Below, in pieces: positions 1-8,195 of a DNA stretch of 16,254 nucleotides. The notes under the pieces were generated by a model, which had not been told where the DNA came from, made no database searches, and saw nothing but the letters and a program-made list of their open reading frames with translations. Origin of the DNA: JAFDVL01 sp031371805 (GTDB lineage: Bacteria > Acidobacteriota > Blastocatellia > RBC074); the NCBI GenBank assembly GCA_031371805.1, contig JANMKB010000057.1, positions 1-16,254 of the forward strand. Reading direction: 5' to 3'. The translations under genes were made by a program, and so were the position numbers. Within the stretch, counting starts at the first letter, position 1; the number at the start of each line of letters is the position of its first letter.

Positions 1-1
1 G

Positions 2-2740
2 GAAACAATTCTTGCTAAAACACAGCAAGCGATGATGCCGATTATTCAAGGACTAAATGATCCGCTGAAATTAGCACTTATCAATGATGGTCGTCGAGAT
101 GAAACTTATCGTAAGCCCTGGGATGACCTGATTGAAAAAATTAATCAAGTCGTAAAGACAGCAAGCGGAAGCCTTACACTGATGCTCGAATACGGGCCAC
201 AGCTTGCGCCTGATATACCAATAGATCAACAACTAAAAATCCTTGATAAAATTACGGATCACCTCGATAAAGGTAGTAGTCTAGGTTGCCTGACCTTACT
301 CATGCATTCAGAGTGGAAAGCTGTGATTGAAAAGTGTCTTGTTGATGGCAAAAGACCGACAGCCCCAATTCATTTCCAAGCACTCAAAGAAGCTGCGAAG
401 CTGGAACTTCAACGAACCAATTTGATTACTCGCTGGGATCGGCAAGTAGCTCCGCTTGGTGCGGCATCGGCGAAGAACTTTGGAAAACAACCTGAAGAGT
501 CCTGCCAGCAATTTGTCCCACTAATGCAAAGCTTGCTAAATTGGTATAAAGAAACCTGGCTACCAATTGAAACGAAACTAAAAGAGACAAGTTTTCGTTG
601 GGAAAAGCTGCTTCAGGAAATGCCCCTGAATCTTCAATCAAATGGAGAATTGCTTAGATTGGCAGACGCTGCTCAAAACCATCTACCGACAATTTTTAAA
701 GCCAGGATTACGTTACTGCGTCGCAACGAAATAGGGCGGGAATTGTCGAACTACAAATCGCGTATCACGACACAGCCATCCGCAAATCAGACAGGAAGCT
801 TGCTGGCTGAACTGCTCAGGGCGGTTGAATCTCTCAATATTGATCTTTATCAACAAATTAGCGATAGGATTAATGATCTTCATCAGCGTCATCAAAGCTA
901 CATAAAACGTCGAGAGTTATTGACGCGCCTCGAAAAAGTTGCCCCCGGTTGGTCCCGTGCAATTCATCAAAGAGTCCCACCTCATTCTAATGATTTACCC
1001 CCAGGCGATGTTCTGAAGGCCTGGCTCTGGCGAGAATTGAATGAAGAAATTGCAGAAATCGGAAGGGTTTCAATAGAGGATATTCAGGCAAACATAGGCA
1101 AACTGGTTTCTAATCTTCATCAGGTCACTTCGGAATTAATTGAAGCATCCTCCTGGGCGTACCAAATCAGGAGAACAGATTCGGAGCAGAAGCAAGCCTT
1201 GATAGGTTGGGTTAACACCATGAAGAAGATTGGCGCAGGAACAGGTAAAAAAGTGCCGAAGCTACTTGTTGCAGCTAGAAAGCAAATGGAAAACTGCCGT
1301 CCGGCTGTCCCTGTTTGGATAATGCCAATGTTCAGAGTCGTAGAAAGTTACAAACCAACAAAAGGGCTATTTGATGTTGTTATTATTGATGAATCCAGTC
1401 AGTGTGACGTCACCGGACTAATAGCTTTATATTTGGGGAAGAAAGTTATTGTCGTCGGAGATGACGAGCAGGTTAGCCCTGATGCAGTAGGTGAAAAAGT
1501 AGAAGCCTCTCAGAGTTTGATTGATACATATTTACAGGGAATACCAAACTCAGTCCTCTATGATGGGAAGCTTTCTATTTACGATCTGGCCATGCAGTCA
1601 TTTAATGGATCAGTTTGTCTGCTAGAGCATTTCCGCTGTGTCCCTGAAATTATTCAGTTCAGCAATATTCTTTCCTATAAAGATAATAAAGGTACAGGGA
1701 AAATAAAACCATTGCGCGATTCGACACACAGTAAGCTATTACCTGCCGTAATCTCCCAATATGTCCCTGCTGGTTTCTCGGACTCAAAGGTAAATAAAAA
1801 CGAGGCCATTACAGTAGCGTCTTTGGTAGTGGCAGCGATTGAACAGTCTGAGTATGCTAAGCAAACGTTCGGAATTATTTCGCTGATTGGTGAAGGAAAA
1901 AGGAATCCCCAGGCAACATTTATCGAGGCTATTCTTAAAGATAAACTCTCTGCCACAGAGTTTAAAAGCCGTAATATTAGATGTGGAAATGCCTCTAATT
2001 TTCAGGGAGATGAACGAGACGTAATATTTTTATCAGTAGTTGATAGCCCTGCTGAATCCGGCACGCCCCTTTCTATACGCCGTGAAGATCGTTTTAGGAA
2101 AAGATTTAATGTCGCCGCAAGCCGCGCTAAAAATCAACTTTGGGTTGTCCATTCGCTACAAATCAACCACGATTTACAAGCTGAAGACTTACGGTATCGG
2201 CTAATCAAATATGCGCAAAACCCCAAAGAGTATCTTAAGGCGCATGACGTGCAACTAACTAAAACTGAATCAGAATTTGAGCGACAAGTAATGAAAAGGT
2301 TACTTACTGCTAACTATGATACTACCTCTCAATGGAAGGTTGGCTCATATCGAATAGATATGGTGATCAGTGGGAAAAATCAAAGACTTGCTTTGGAATG
2401 CGATGGTGATCGCTGGCATCCTGTTGAAAAGATACACGAAGACATGGAAAGACAAGCAATTCTTGAAAGGCTTGGCTGGAAATTCGTTAGAATCCGAGGA
2501 AGTGAGTTTTTTAAAGACCCGGACAAAGCAATGGAAAAGGTTTTTACCAAACTGGAAAATCTTGGTATTGAGCCAGTCAAACCAGACGAGCTAAAAGAAC
2601 AGCAAGGATCAGAACTATTCACACGTGTTATTCGCAGGGCTGAAGAATTACGGAGAGAGTGGCACAACCCTAATATTGACTCAATAGAGATAGAGGAAGA
2701 ATCTGAAGATAAGGAGTTGGAGGAAACAACAACTCTGTAA
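2..2740 (+). CDS. SF1 (DNA2/NAM7-like) helicase fused to Vsr-like nuclease, 5' end off window
   Basis: The frame is open from base 2, so the gene enters from the left and the ATG at 32 is probably internal; 912 residues are visible. Numbering from that ATG, SF1 helicase motifs are seen: motif II DESSQ (D453-Q457), motif III GDDEQ (476-480), motif V around FQGDERD (657-663) and motif VI around NVAASRAK (693-700). Walker A is not in the window and should lie upstream. Residues 1-440 are a long helical, charged insertion between motifs I and II. The C-terminus (about 747-840) matches the DUF559/MTES_1575 Vsr-like nuclease fold: E748, RIDMVI (D776), ECDG (E789, D791), H796 and GWKFVRIR (815-822), followed by an acidic tail. 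Helicase-nuclease fusions of this type are common in defence islands, so a role in restricting foreign DNA is inferred. One hand-counted line (61-120) is 43% GC against about 60% in the kinase gene, consistent with acquisition. Helicase and nuclease calls are firm; the role is not. Confidence 0.87.
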   Translation, partial: ETILAKTQQAMMPIIQGLNDPLKLALINDGRRDETYRKPWDDLIEKINQVVKTASGSLTLMLEYGPQLAPDIPIDQQLKILDKITDHLDKGSSLGCLTLLMHSEWKAVIEKCLVDGKRPTAPIHFQALKEAAKLELQRTNLITRWDRQVAPLGAASAKNFGKQPEESCQQFVPLMQSLLNWYKETWLPIETKLKETSFRWEKLLQEMPLNLQSNGELLRLADAAQNHLPTIFKARITLLRRNEIGRELSNYKSRITTQPSANQTGSLLAELLRAVESLNIDLYQQISDRINDLHQRHQSYIKRRELLTRLEKVAPGWSRAIHQRVPPHSNDLPPGDVLKAWLWRELNEEIAEIGRVSIEDIQANIGKLVSNLHQVTSELIEASSWAYQIRRTDSEQKQALIGWVNTMKKIGAGTGKKVPKLLVAARKQMENCRPAVPVWIMPMFRVVESYKPTKGLFDVVIIDESSQCDVTGLIALYLGKKVIVVGDDEQVSPDAVGEKVEASQSLIDTYLQGIPNSVLYDGKLSIYDLAMQSFNGSVCLLEHFRCVPEIIQFSNILSYKDNKGTGKIKPLRDSTHSKLLPAVISQYVPAGFSDSKVNKNEAITVASLVVAAIEQSEYAKQTFGIISLIGEGKRNPQATFIEAILKDKLSATEFKSRNIRCGNASNFQGDERDVIFLSVVDSPAESGTPLSIRREDRFRKRFNVAASRAKNQLWVVHSLQINHDLQAEDLRYRLIKYAQNPKEYLKAHDVQLTKTESEFERQVMKRLLTANYDTTSQWKVGSYRIDMVISGKNQRLALECDGDRWHPVEKIHEDMERQAILERLGWKFVRIRGSEFFKDPDKAMEKVFTKLENLGIEPVKPDELKEQQGSELFTRVIRRAEELRREWHNPNIDSIEIEEESEDKELEETTTL

Positions 2741-2786
2741 GTAAAGAAACAATAGCATATAAGAATTATCGAAAGAGTGATCTCAT

Positions 2787-4214
2787 TTAATTTTCTTCCT
2801 CATCCTCGCCGCTCAAAACATACCGACGTGTCAGGCCTAAATCTTTCAATTTTTGCTGTAAGCTCTGGCGATGCATGCCGACTTTTTCTGCGGCGCGTGT
2901 CACGTTGCCACTCGTTTCAATAAGGCAGCGTTCGATATAGGCACGCTCAAAAGCCTTGCGGGCTTCGCGGAAATCGTCGAGGTAAGGAATTGATAGAATA
3001 TCTCCGTCAATACTGGTCGGCAGTAAGTCTGGTGTTTTTGTGTGAGCGGAAATTTCTTCGGGTAAATCAGTAATTTGCAGAGCAGTTCCATCCGCTAAAA
3101 CCGCGCTCCGTTCGATAACGTTCCGTAATTCGCGGACATTTCCAGGCCACGCATAAGCCGTCAGTCGGGCTAAAGCTGGCGGACTGATTTCCGTGCATTT
3201 TAAGTTATATTTTGCGGCGTAATTTTTCAAAAAATGGGCCGTGAGCAGCGGCACATCCGAAGCTCTTTCGCGTAGTGGCGGCAGGTTGATTTGGACGACG
3301 CGCAAACGATAATAAAGATCGGCGCGGAACTTCCCGGCTTCGACAGCTTTTTCCAATTCAACATTGGTCGCGCTAACCACGCGGACATCTATGGGAATCG
3401 AATGTGCGCTGCCCAAACGTTCGACTTTTCGCTCTTCCAAAACACGCAGCAATTTCGCCTGTGTGGTCAGGCTCATATCGCCGATTTCATCCAGAAAAAT
3501 TGTGCCGCCGTGCGCCAGTTCAAATTTCCCTTTGCGCTGATTTGCTGCACCGGTAAACGCCCCGCGTTCGTGACCAAACAATTCGGATTCAATCAACTCG
3601 CTCGGCATCGCGGCACAATTCATGGCGATAAATTGTCCGTTGCGACGGCTGGCGCTTTGGTCGTGAATAGCGCGGGCGACGAGTTCCTTGCCGGTGCCGG
3701 ATTCGCCGCGAATTAACACCGTGATTTCAGTTGCCGCAACCCTCCCAATCAGGTCATAGACCTTTTGCATTGAGTGGCTGGCGCCGAGCAAATCGCCTGT
3801 CCCTTTGATCGCAGCAAGCTCTTCTTTGAGCCGCATATTTTCCTGACGCAGCCCACGGGCTTCGAGCGCATTTTTAACTACGAGGCGCAGTTCATCTAAT
3901 TCAAACGGCTTGGCAAGATAATCATAAGCACCCGCTTTGATGGCTTCGACGGCGGTACGTTCTGTGCCGTGCGCCGTAATCATAATCACCTGCGGAGCCG
4001 CCTCCTGCGACGCCAGTTCATGCAGAAATTCCATCCCGCTCGTCCCTGGCAAATTGTTATCAAGCAGGATCAAATCAGGCTTGTGCTGCGCGATTAAGAA
4101 GCGCGCCACTTCGACACTTTCCGCTTCAGAAGCTTCGTAATTTTTGAGCGCACGCCGCATTCCAAGCCGCGCCGCTTCTTCGTCGTCAACGATGAGAATT
4201 GTAGGTTCAGGCAT
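2787..4214 (-). CDS. NtrC-family sigma-54-dependent response regulator
   Basis: A 475-residue protein with the full three-domain NtrC layout. The receiver (about 5-118) has the acidic pair D10/D11, phospho-acceptor D52 in LILLDNNLPG, T80 and K102. The AAA+ domain (about 141-375) has Walker A GESGTGKE (170-177), the GAFTGA sigma-54 contact loop (218-223), Walker B IFLDE (239-243) and the R-finger region. The Fis-type helix-turn-helix occupies about 422-460. The intact GAFTGA loop means it should activate sigma-54 promoters when phosphorylated. It is transcribed 155 nt after the metabolic operon, across an inverted repeat. The only kinase in the window, at 9287-11341, is the likely partner by inference. 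No Shine-Dalgarno sequence is visible before the ATG. The pairing resembles PrsK/PrsR of PEP-CTERM systems in architecture only; the specific targets cannot be named. Confidence 0.93.
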   Translation of the reverse strand: MPEPTILIVDDEEAARLGMRRALKNYEASEAESVEVARFLIAQHKPDLILLDNNLPGTSGMEFLHELASQEAAPQVIMITAHGTERTAVEAIKAGAYDYLAKPFELDELRLVVKNALEARGLRQENMRLKEELAAIKGTGDLLGASHSMQKVYDLIGRVAATEITVLIRGESGTGKELVARAIHDQSASRRNGQFIAMNCAAMPSELIESELFGHERGAFTGAANQRKGKFELAHGGTIFLDEIGDMSLTTQAKLLRVLEERKVERLGSAHSIPIDVRVVSATNVELEKAVEAGKFRADLYYRLRVVQINLPPLRERASDVPLLTAHFLKNYAAKYNLKCTEISPPALARLTAYAWPGNVRELRNVIERSAVLADGTALQITDLPEEISAHTKTPDLLPTSIDGDILSIPYLDDFREARKAFERAYIERCLIETSGNVTRAAEKVGMHRQSLQQKLKDLGLTRRYVLSGEDEEEN

Positions 4215-4232
4215 AATATAAAGATAAGAAAA

Positions 4233-4333
4233 TTTAGCCGCGAATTAACGCAAATCTTCACGAATTTTCAGAAAATAGGCGACAAAGCATTTCAACCTTA
4301 GCGCAAGTTAATTCGTGTAAATTCGCGGCTAAA
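4233..4333. repeat. Inverted repeat between metabolic operon and regulator; possible terminator
   Basis: Perfect 14-bp arms, TTTAGCCGCGAATT at 4233-4246 and its complement at 4320-4333, enclose about 73 nt containing further CGAATT half-repeats. On the minus strand the distal arm is followed by AAATTTTCTTATC, a T-rich tail, so the structure could end the 7557-4369 transcript just before the regulator's start at 4214. Such GCCGCGAATT-type intergenic palindromes tend to be dispersed repeats, so it may instead be a MITE-like element. The stem and spacing are seen; the function is inferred. Confidence 0.6.
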
Positions 4334-4368
4334 ATATATCGAAAGCTGATTATACGTGCCTTGACCAA

Positions 4369-5580
4369 TTACATAAAGTTGCGTGTGTGAAGCGAGGAAA
4401 GTTCATTGGCTTCGGCTGAAGTGAAGCCTAATTTTTGCAATCGTGCGGCGCGTCCGTTGTGCATTTCTGTTTTGAGATTTTGGACTTTGGCAAATCCGGC
4501 GGCAATGTCAGCCGGATTCCATGATCCTGCCGCGAGCAAGACTAACGCATCAAAAACTTCTTCATTCAATCCTGCCGTGTTTGAAAGTGCATCGTGACGA
4601 CGTGTAATCGCCATCGTCAATCGTTCGCGCAAATGCGGGTCGCAGGATATTTGATATTGCAGGTGACTGACACCAAAGGCCACGTGACGCGCTTCGTCCT
4701 GGACTACAAGTCGCGCAATTTGTCGAGTGACAGGATCGGGTGCGTGATGCTCCAGAAACCACAACAAATTTAAGAATGTACCTTCGCCCAGCACTGAAAG
4801 TAAAAACGAAGCAAGCGCGAAATCAGGCTCTTCTAATAGTGTTTTCAACGATTGTTGGCCGCTGACGGTGGACAATCCCAACTCATTTTTTCGTAATGTG
4901 GCGCGGCGTGTGAAGACTTCGAGATGACGCGCTTCGTCGGCAATTTGAATGGCGAGAACCTGCAAGACTTCGCGGAAGTGCGGATGAATTTGCGCAATAA
5001 ATCTGGCGGGAACCTGCAACGCTGCATTTTCATTTTCGATGAGATAGGTCATCACCTGCACGACGGCTCTCTCTACATCGTCATCAAGTTCAAACGGCTC
5101 ATCCCAGTTGATCGCAGTGTTTGGATTCCATTGAGCAGCGACGGCCTGCGCGTAAAGTTTCGGCGCATTTTCTGACCAGACCTGTTCTTTTTCGTGGAGC
5201 GTGTAATGAAAATCTTCTCCGCCAGATTCAACCATCGCGCCACGTGCGGCAAAACCCCAACGTAGTGAAGGCGCATCAAGCGGAGAATTTATTTCACTGC
5301 GCTCCGCGCCTTTCCATCGTCCATTCACGCTTGCGCTGCGTTCAATCCATGCAGAAACATTTTCGGCTTCCGGCAGAAAAAAATCATGACCATGGACCCG
5401 ACACCAGCCGCGCAGATGCGTGAGGAATTCGTTTTTGTCTTTCGCCGCAGCACGAACACCTAACCGCGCTCCGACAGGCAAATCACGCAGCGCTTTTTTC
5501 AAGAGCAAATGCGCCCCATTTTCAAACGAAAGCGCGTCAATATTGATAATCGGTGATGGCGATGTTTCCGTGCTTGTCAT
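4369..5580 (-). CDS. TusA-like domain fused to ferritin-like di-iron oxygenase
   Basis: A 403-residue protein. Residues about 12-67 follow the TusA sulfur-carrier fold (D-A-L-x-F then LLLKKALRDLPVGARLGV and a C-terminal HGHDF), but the CPxP motif is replaced by NGAH at 21-24, so the persulfide cysteine is absent. Residues about 165-345 form a four-helix di-iron carboxylate domain with two E...ExxH helix pairs: E182/E184 with E216 and H219 (DEARH), and E266 (GEGTF) with E296 and H299 (DEARH). The ligand pattern is complete, so O2-dependent oxidation is likely; the substrate is unknown. The start lies 44 nt inside the upstream gene's 3' end, suggesting translational coupling, and no strong ribosome binding site is visible. 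It is the last gene of the three-gene operon. Related outlines occur in AurF-, MiaE- and R2-type enzymes, and none can be chosen from sequence alone. Confidence 0.8.
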   Translation of the reverse strand: MTSTETSPSPIINIDALSFENGAHLLLKKALRDLPVGARLGVRAAAKDKNEFLTHLRGWCRVHGHDFFLPEAENVSAWIERSASVNGRWKGAERSEINSPLDAPSLRWGFAARGAMVESGGEDFHYTLHEKEQVWSENAPKLYAQAVAAQWNPNTAINWDEPFELDDDVERAVVQVMTYLIENENAALQVPARFIAQIHPHFREVLQVLAIQIADEARHLEVFTRRATLRKNELGLSTVSGQQSLKTLLEEPDFALASFLLSVLGEGTFLNLLWFLEHHAPDPVTRQIARLVVQDEARHVAFGVSHLQYQISCDPHLRERLTMAITRRHDALSNTAGLNEEVFDALVLLAAGSWNPADIAAGFAKVQNLKTEMHNGRAARLQKLGFTSAEANELSSLHTRNFM

Positions 5581-6388
5581 AAAAATTTGTCTCGGTAACT
5601 GCGATTTCCAGCGGACGATAAAATTCTGTGCGGCCCGGCTTCCAGACTTTGAGACCTTCCAAATCTAACAGCGGACGAACCTGCGGATCGTCATACGACA
5701 TTGCTAATAACAGGTCTCGAAAAAGTTTTGTCTGTTCCGTTGGAGCATCATCAAATACCGTAAAATTGCAATGATCATAAGGAACCGTTTGCGTGAGAAT
5801 TCGCGTCGCCCCAGCGGGCAAAGTTCCTTCATTGATAAAGAGTAAATGATTGGAATCAATCATGCAGGCAGCATCAACTTTGCCGCTCATCAAAGCTCGC
5901 GCCGCATCGCGTTCTCCGCCAATATGATCGCCATGTTTACCGCCGAGAATATCGTGACGAGTGACTGTGAAATCGCTAACACCATTGGCGCGTAAATGCG
6001 AGAGTGGAATCAGTGTCGCCTGTGGTGAATCAATCGCGCCGACGCCAACATTTTTCCCCTTCAAATCGGTGATTGTCCGAATGGGGGAATCCGCTTTGAC
6101 GACAATCACGGAAGTTAAATTCTGGTCGCTGTCACGCATCGCAATTGCTTCGGCACGTTTCCCATTGGCCTTGGCAAGTCGTTCGGCGCGAATCCACGCC
6201 AGTGGCGAATTCCACGCTACGTGAAAATGCCCCGCGAGATGCGCTTCGACCTGCTGCTCATAGTTCGAGTACAACACATAATCAAAAGGCAATCCGTGCT
6301 GGATAAAAAAGGCTTTGAAGCCTTCCCAAATCGTAACCACTTTGGGATCGTAGGCGACAGCGCCCAGTAAAAAAGATTGATTGCTCAT
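5537..6388 (-). CDS. PhnD/SsuA-type periplasmic-binding-fold protein without signal peptide
   Basis: A 283-residue protein with the class II binding-protein fold of the phosphonate/sulfonate (PhnD/SsuA) type. It shows the N-terminal strand LLGAVAYDPK, the HVAWNSPLAW segment, the hinge region DLKGKNVGVGAIDSPQAT, and the second-lobe motif GGKHGDHIGGERDAARAL followed by KVDAACMIDSN. There is no hydrophobic signal peptide or lipobox at the N-terminus, and no ABC permease or ATPase gene lies nearby. A cytoplasmic location is therefore inferred, either as a ligand sensor or as an enzyme built on this fold, as known for MqnA/MqnD and THI5. It begins 26 nt after the flavoprotein stop, and its last 44 nt overlap the start of the di-iron gene. 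No clear Shine-Dalgarno precedes the ATG. Fold confidence is high; ligand and reaction are unknown. Confidence 0.82.
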   Translation of the reverse strand: MSNQSFLLGAVAYDPKVVTIWEGFKAFFIQHGLPFDYVLYSNYEQQVEAHLAGHFHVAWNSPLAWIRAERLAKANGKRAEAIAMRDSDQNLTSVIVVKADSPIRTITDLKGKNVGVGAIDSPQATLIPLSHLRANGVSDFTVTRHDILGGKHGDHIGGERDAARALMSGKVDAACMIDSNHLLFINEGTLPAGATRILTQTVPYDHCNFTVFDDAPTEQTKLFRDLLLAMSYDDPQVRPLLDLEGLKVWKPGRTEFYRPLEIAVTETNFYDKHGNIAITDYQY

Positions 6389-6414
6389 AACTGATTTTTT
6401 TTGTTCGATAGATA

Positions 6415-7557
6415 TTAGCCAAAAAGTGGAAGCCCCGTGAGCGCTTTGCCGATGAAGTCATACAGCACATCCGCCGTCGGAGCCATCACCGTTGACGCAC
6501 GTGCATCGCGGAAATTTCTTTCGACGCCAACCTCTTTACGAAATGCTGAACCACCGCAAATGCGCATCGCTACGCCTGTGACCTCGGTCGCCGTTTCGCC
6601 GGCGGCGGCTTTAATTTGTAAAACGCGCAACATCGCATCTTCGCGTCCGTTTTCCAGCGCACTCACGCCGTCATACAACAGTGTTCTCAGCATATCAGCT
6701 TTGATTTTCATCTGCGCCAAATAAGCGCGATTGGTGGGCGATTCATTAAGCGACTGATTGAGATGTTCAAGTTTTGTAGTCGTCAAATGCTGAATGGATT
6801 TTTGAATGGCGGAATCAGTAATTCCCAGCGAAACACCTGCATTCATCAATTGAAAGTACGGCAATACAACGCCCATCATGACATCGAAGCCTTTGCCATC
6901 CTCGCCCAGCAAAGCGGTTTCATTAACAATAACGCCATCAGCAGTCACAGGCGAAGAATAATTTCCACGCATTCCCATTCCATCAAACGGAGCATTGATA
7001 CTTAATCCAGTGGCATTCATGGGAACCAGCCAAATACTGCTCGCGCCTTCAGCAGCCAGCGGTTTGCTTGACCAGACATAGGAATCCGCTTGTCCGGCAG
7101 AAGTTACCCAGCTTTTTTTCGCATCCAGTTGAATGCCGTTCACAGTTTTCGTCGCGGTGCTCAGCGGCGCCCAAAAATGGCTGCGCGATCCACTTTCAGA
7201 AAATGCCAGCGTAGTGACGTGTTCGCCGTGCGCAATGGCTTCGCGGGTTTCGCGTTGACCGAAGGCTTCAATCACAGCGGTTCCAGCATAGTGCATGCAT
7301 ACAACCATTCCGGTCGAAGCGCAGGCGTTACCAATCCGCTCTACCACTTCAACTGCGGCACGATGCGCGTATCCCATGCCGCCCACCTCTTTGCTGCTGA
7401 TTAAGCCCAGCAAGCCAGCTTTGCCCATCGCTTGCAACGCCGCGCGTGGATAAGCGCCATTACGGTCAGTTGCCACCGCATTCGGCGCAATAATCTCGTT
7501 AATAATTTGTTCGATTGCTTCCAGATAAGAAGCTTGTGTTTGTACGGTAGTCGTCAT
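6415..7557 (-). CDS. Acyl-CoA dehydrogenase-fold flavoprotein lacking canonical catalytic Glu
   Basis: The start is placed at 7557 because AAGGA (7567-7563) sits 5 nt upstream; a longer frame to 7593 adds 12 unlikely residues. The 380-residue product has the helical N-terminal domain, the FAD/substrate beta domain (LAFSESGSRS about 117-126; KSWVTSAGQADSY about 148-160) and the C-terminal helical domain with RxCGGSAF (332-339). In short- and medium-chain enzymes the catalytic base is the Glu of an EGT motif; here the aligned residues are A359-P360-T361. The alternative Glu position used by isovaleryl-CoA dehydrogenase aligns with F235. The protein may therefore be a flavin monooxygenase (DszC-like) or use another base. 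It is the first gene of the operon with the PhnD-like and di-iron genes. Confidence 0.85.
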   Translation of the reverse strand: MTTTVQTQASYLEAIEQIINEIIAPNAVATDRNGAYPRAALQAMGKAGLLGLISSKEVGGMGYAHRAAVEVVERIGNACASTGMVVCMHYAGTAVIEAFGQRETREAIAHGEHVTTLAFSESGSRSHFWAPLSTATKTVNGIQLDAKKSWVTSAGQADSYVWSSKPLAAEGASSIWLVPMNATGLSINAPFDGMGMRGNYSSPVTADGVIVNETALLGEDGKGFDVMMGVVLPYFQLMNAGVSLGITDSAIQKSIQHLTTTKLEHLNQSLNESPTNRAYLAQMKIKADMLRTLLYDGVSALENGREDAMLRVLQIKAAAGETATEVTGVAMRICGGSAFRKEVGVERNFRDARASTVMAPTADVLYDFIGKALTGLPLFG

Positions 7558-7760
7558 GAAATTCCTTTCTTGAAAGGCGAATCCAATGCACACGGCAAGG
7601 AATCTGCCAAAACCTGCTTACAGTAAATATAAGTGATACCAGCTATCAGATTTTACTAATATAAGGTTTTAGATTTTGGCATAGTTGCGCGACTTTTGGA
7701 AGAAGTGGGAGATTTCGAGAGGTAGGCGACTTCGTCGTCAATTAGAATGAAGTGTTCTGG
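7558..7760. other. Intergenic region upstream of the metabolic operon
   Basis: No gene was seen in these 203 nt. The region must carry the promoter of the flavoprotein operon unless transcription reads through from the toxin-antitoxin genes. TATATT-like -10 candidates occur on the minus strand around 7625-7665, but no convincing -35 partner was found. A 15-bp dyad, TGATA-N5-TATCA at 7634-7648, lies in the same stretch and could be an operator. Downstream of the PIN stop codon (7761) there is no clear hairpin with a T-run. Confidence 0.35.
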
Positions 7761-8195
7761 CTATGGGACAATTATTTTATCAGCAAAGGAGGGATAAACT
7801 CTGCGAAAATGTTTAGCATTAAAGGAAAGAATATGGTCAACCTTCGCCTTAATCCCAGCAAAAACAATGATAGCATCGTACACAATTCCACCAGCAAGTC
7901 CGGTTTGTGCTAAATGCTTGATGATCGAAATGTACTTATCACTATTCAAGGTTATCACTTCAAAATTTTGCGCTATTGCTTCCTTGATTTGCTCGGCAAT
8001 TGATTCTGGAGAAATTGTCTGCAAGGTAGGAACGCGGCTAATTACGGCATAAAGCTCTGCGATAGTGTAAAGTGAAATACCGCCTTCGATTTCTTTGCGA
8101 TAAACTTTTTGGACCCAAAGTAACGCACGATCATGGTGAAGATGCGATTCGACTAAAGCCGCAATCAAAGTATTCGTATCAAACAAATATTTCAT
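7761..8195 (-). CDS. PIN-domain toxin ribonuclease (VapC-like), module A
   Basis: A 144-residue PIN-domain protein. The acidic active-site residues are D6 (KYLFDTN), E47 (TIAEL) and D107 (VYDAII), followed by the usual C-terminal LSFNAKHF segment, which has N where some relatives carry the fourth acid. PIN toxins are Mg-dependent RNases that cleave tRNA or other RNA and are held inactive by a cognate antitoxin. The ATG at 8195 overlaps the antitoxin's TGA by one base; a GTG one codon earlier (8198) is possible. The partner is the AbrB-type protein at 8195-8428. It is clearly homologous to the broken PIN gene at 8572-8993, but here the frame and active site are intact, so this module is probably still functional. 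Confidence 0.87.
   Translation of the reverse strand: MKYLFDTNTLIAALVESHLHHDRALLWVQKVYRKEIEGGISLYTIAELYAVISRVPTLQTISPESIAEQIKEAIAQNFEVITLNSDKYISIIKHLAQTGLAGGIVYDAIIVFAGIKAKVDHILSFNAKHFRRVYPSFADKIIVP

Noticed and set aside
32..34. ATG at 32 as the true start of the helicase gene
   Set aside because: The frame is open to the window edge, the Walker A region that must precede DESSQ is absent, and there is no convincing ribosome binding site.
7558..7760. Sigma-54 promoter for the metabolic operon
   Set aside because: A TTTTGGCATAGTTGC string is present, but it lies on the plus strand and its GG-GC spacing is 7, not 10. No TGGCAC-N5-TTGC match was found on the minus strand in the intergenic regions.
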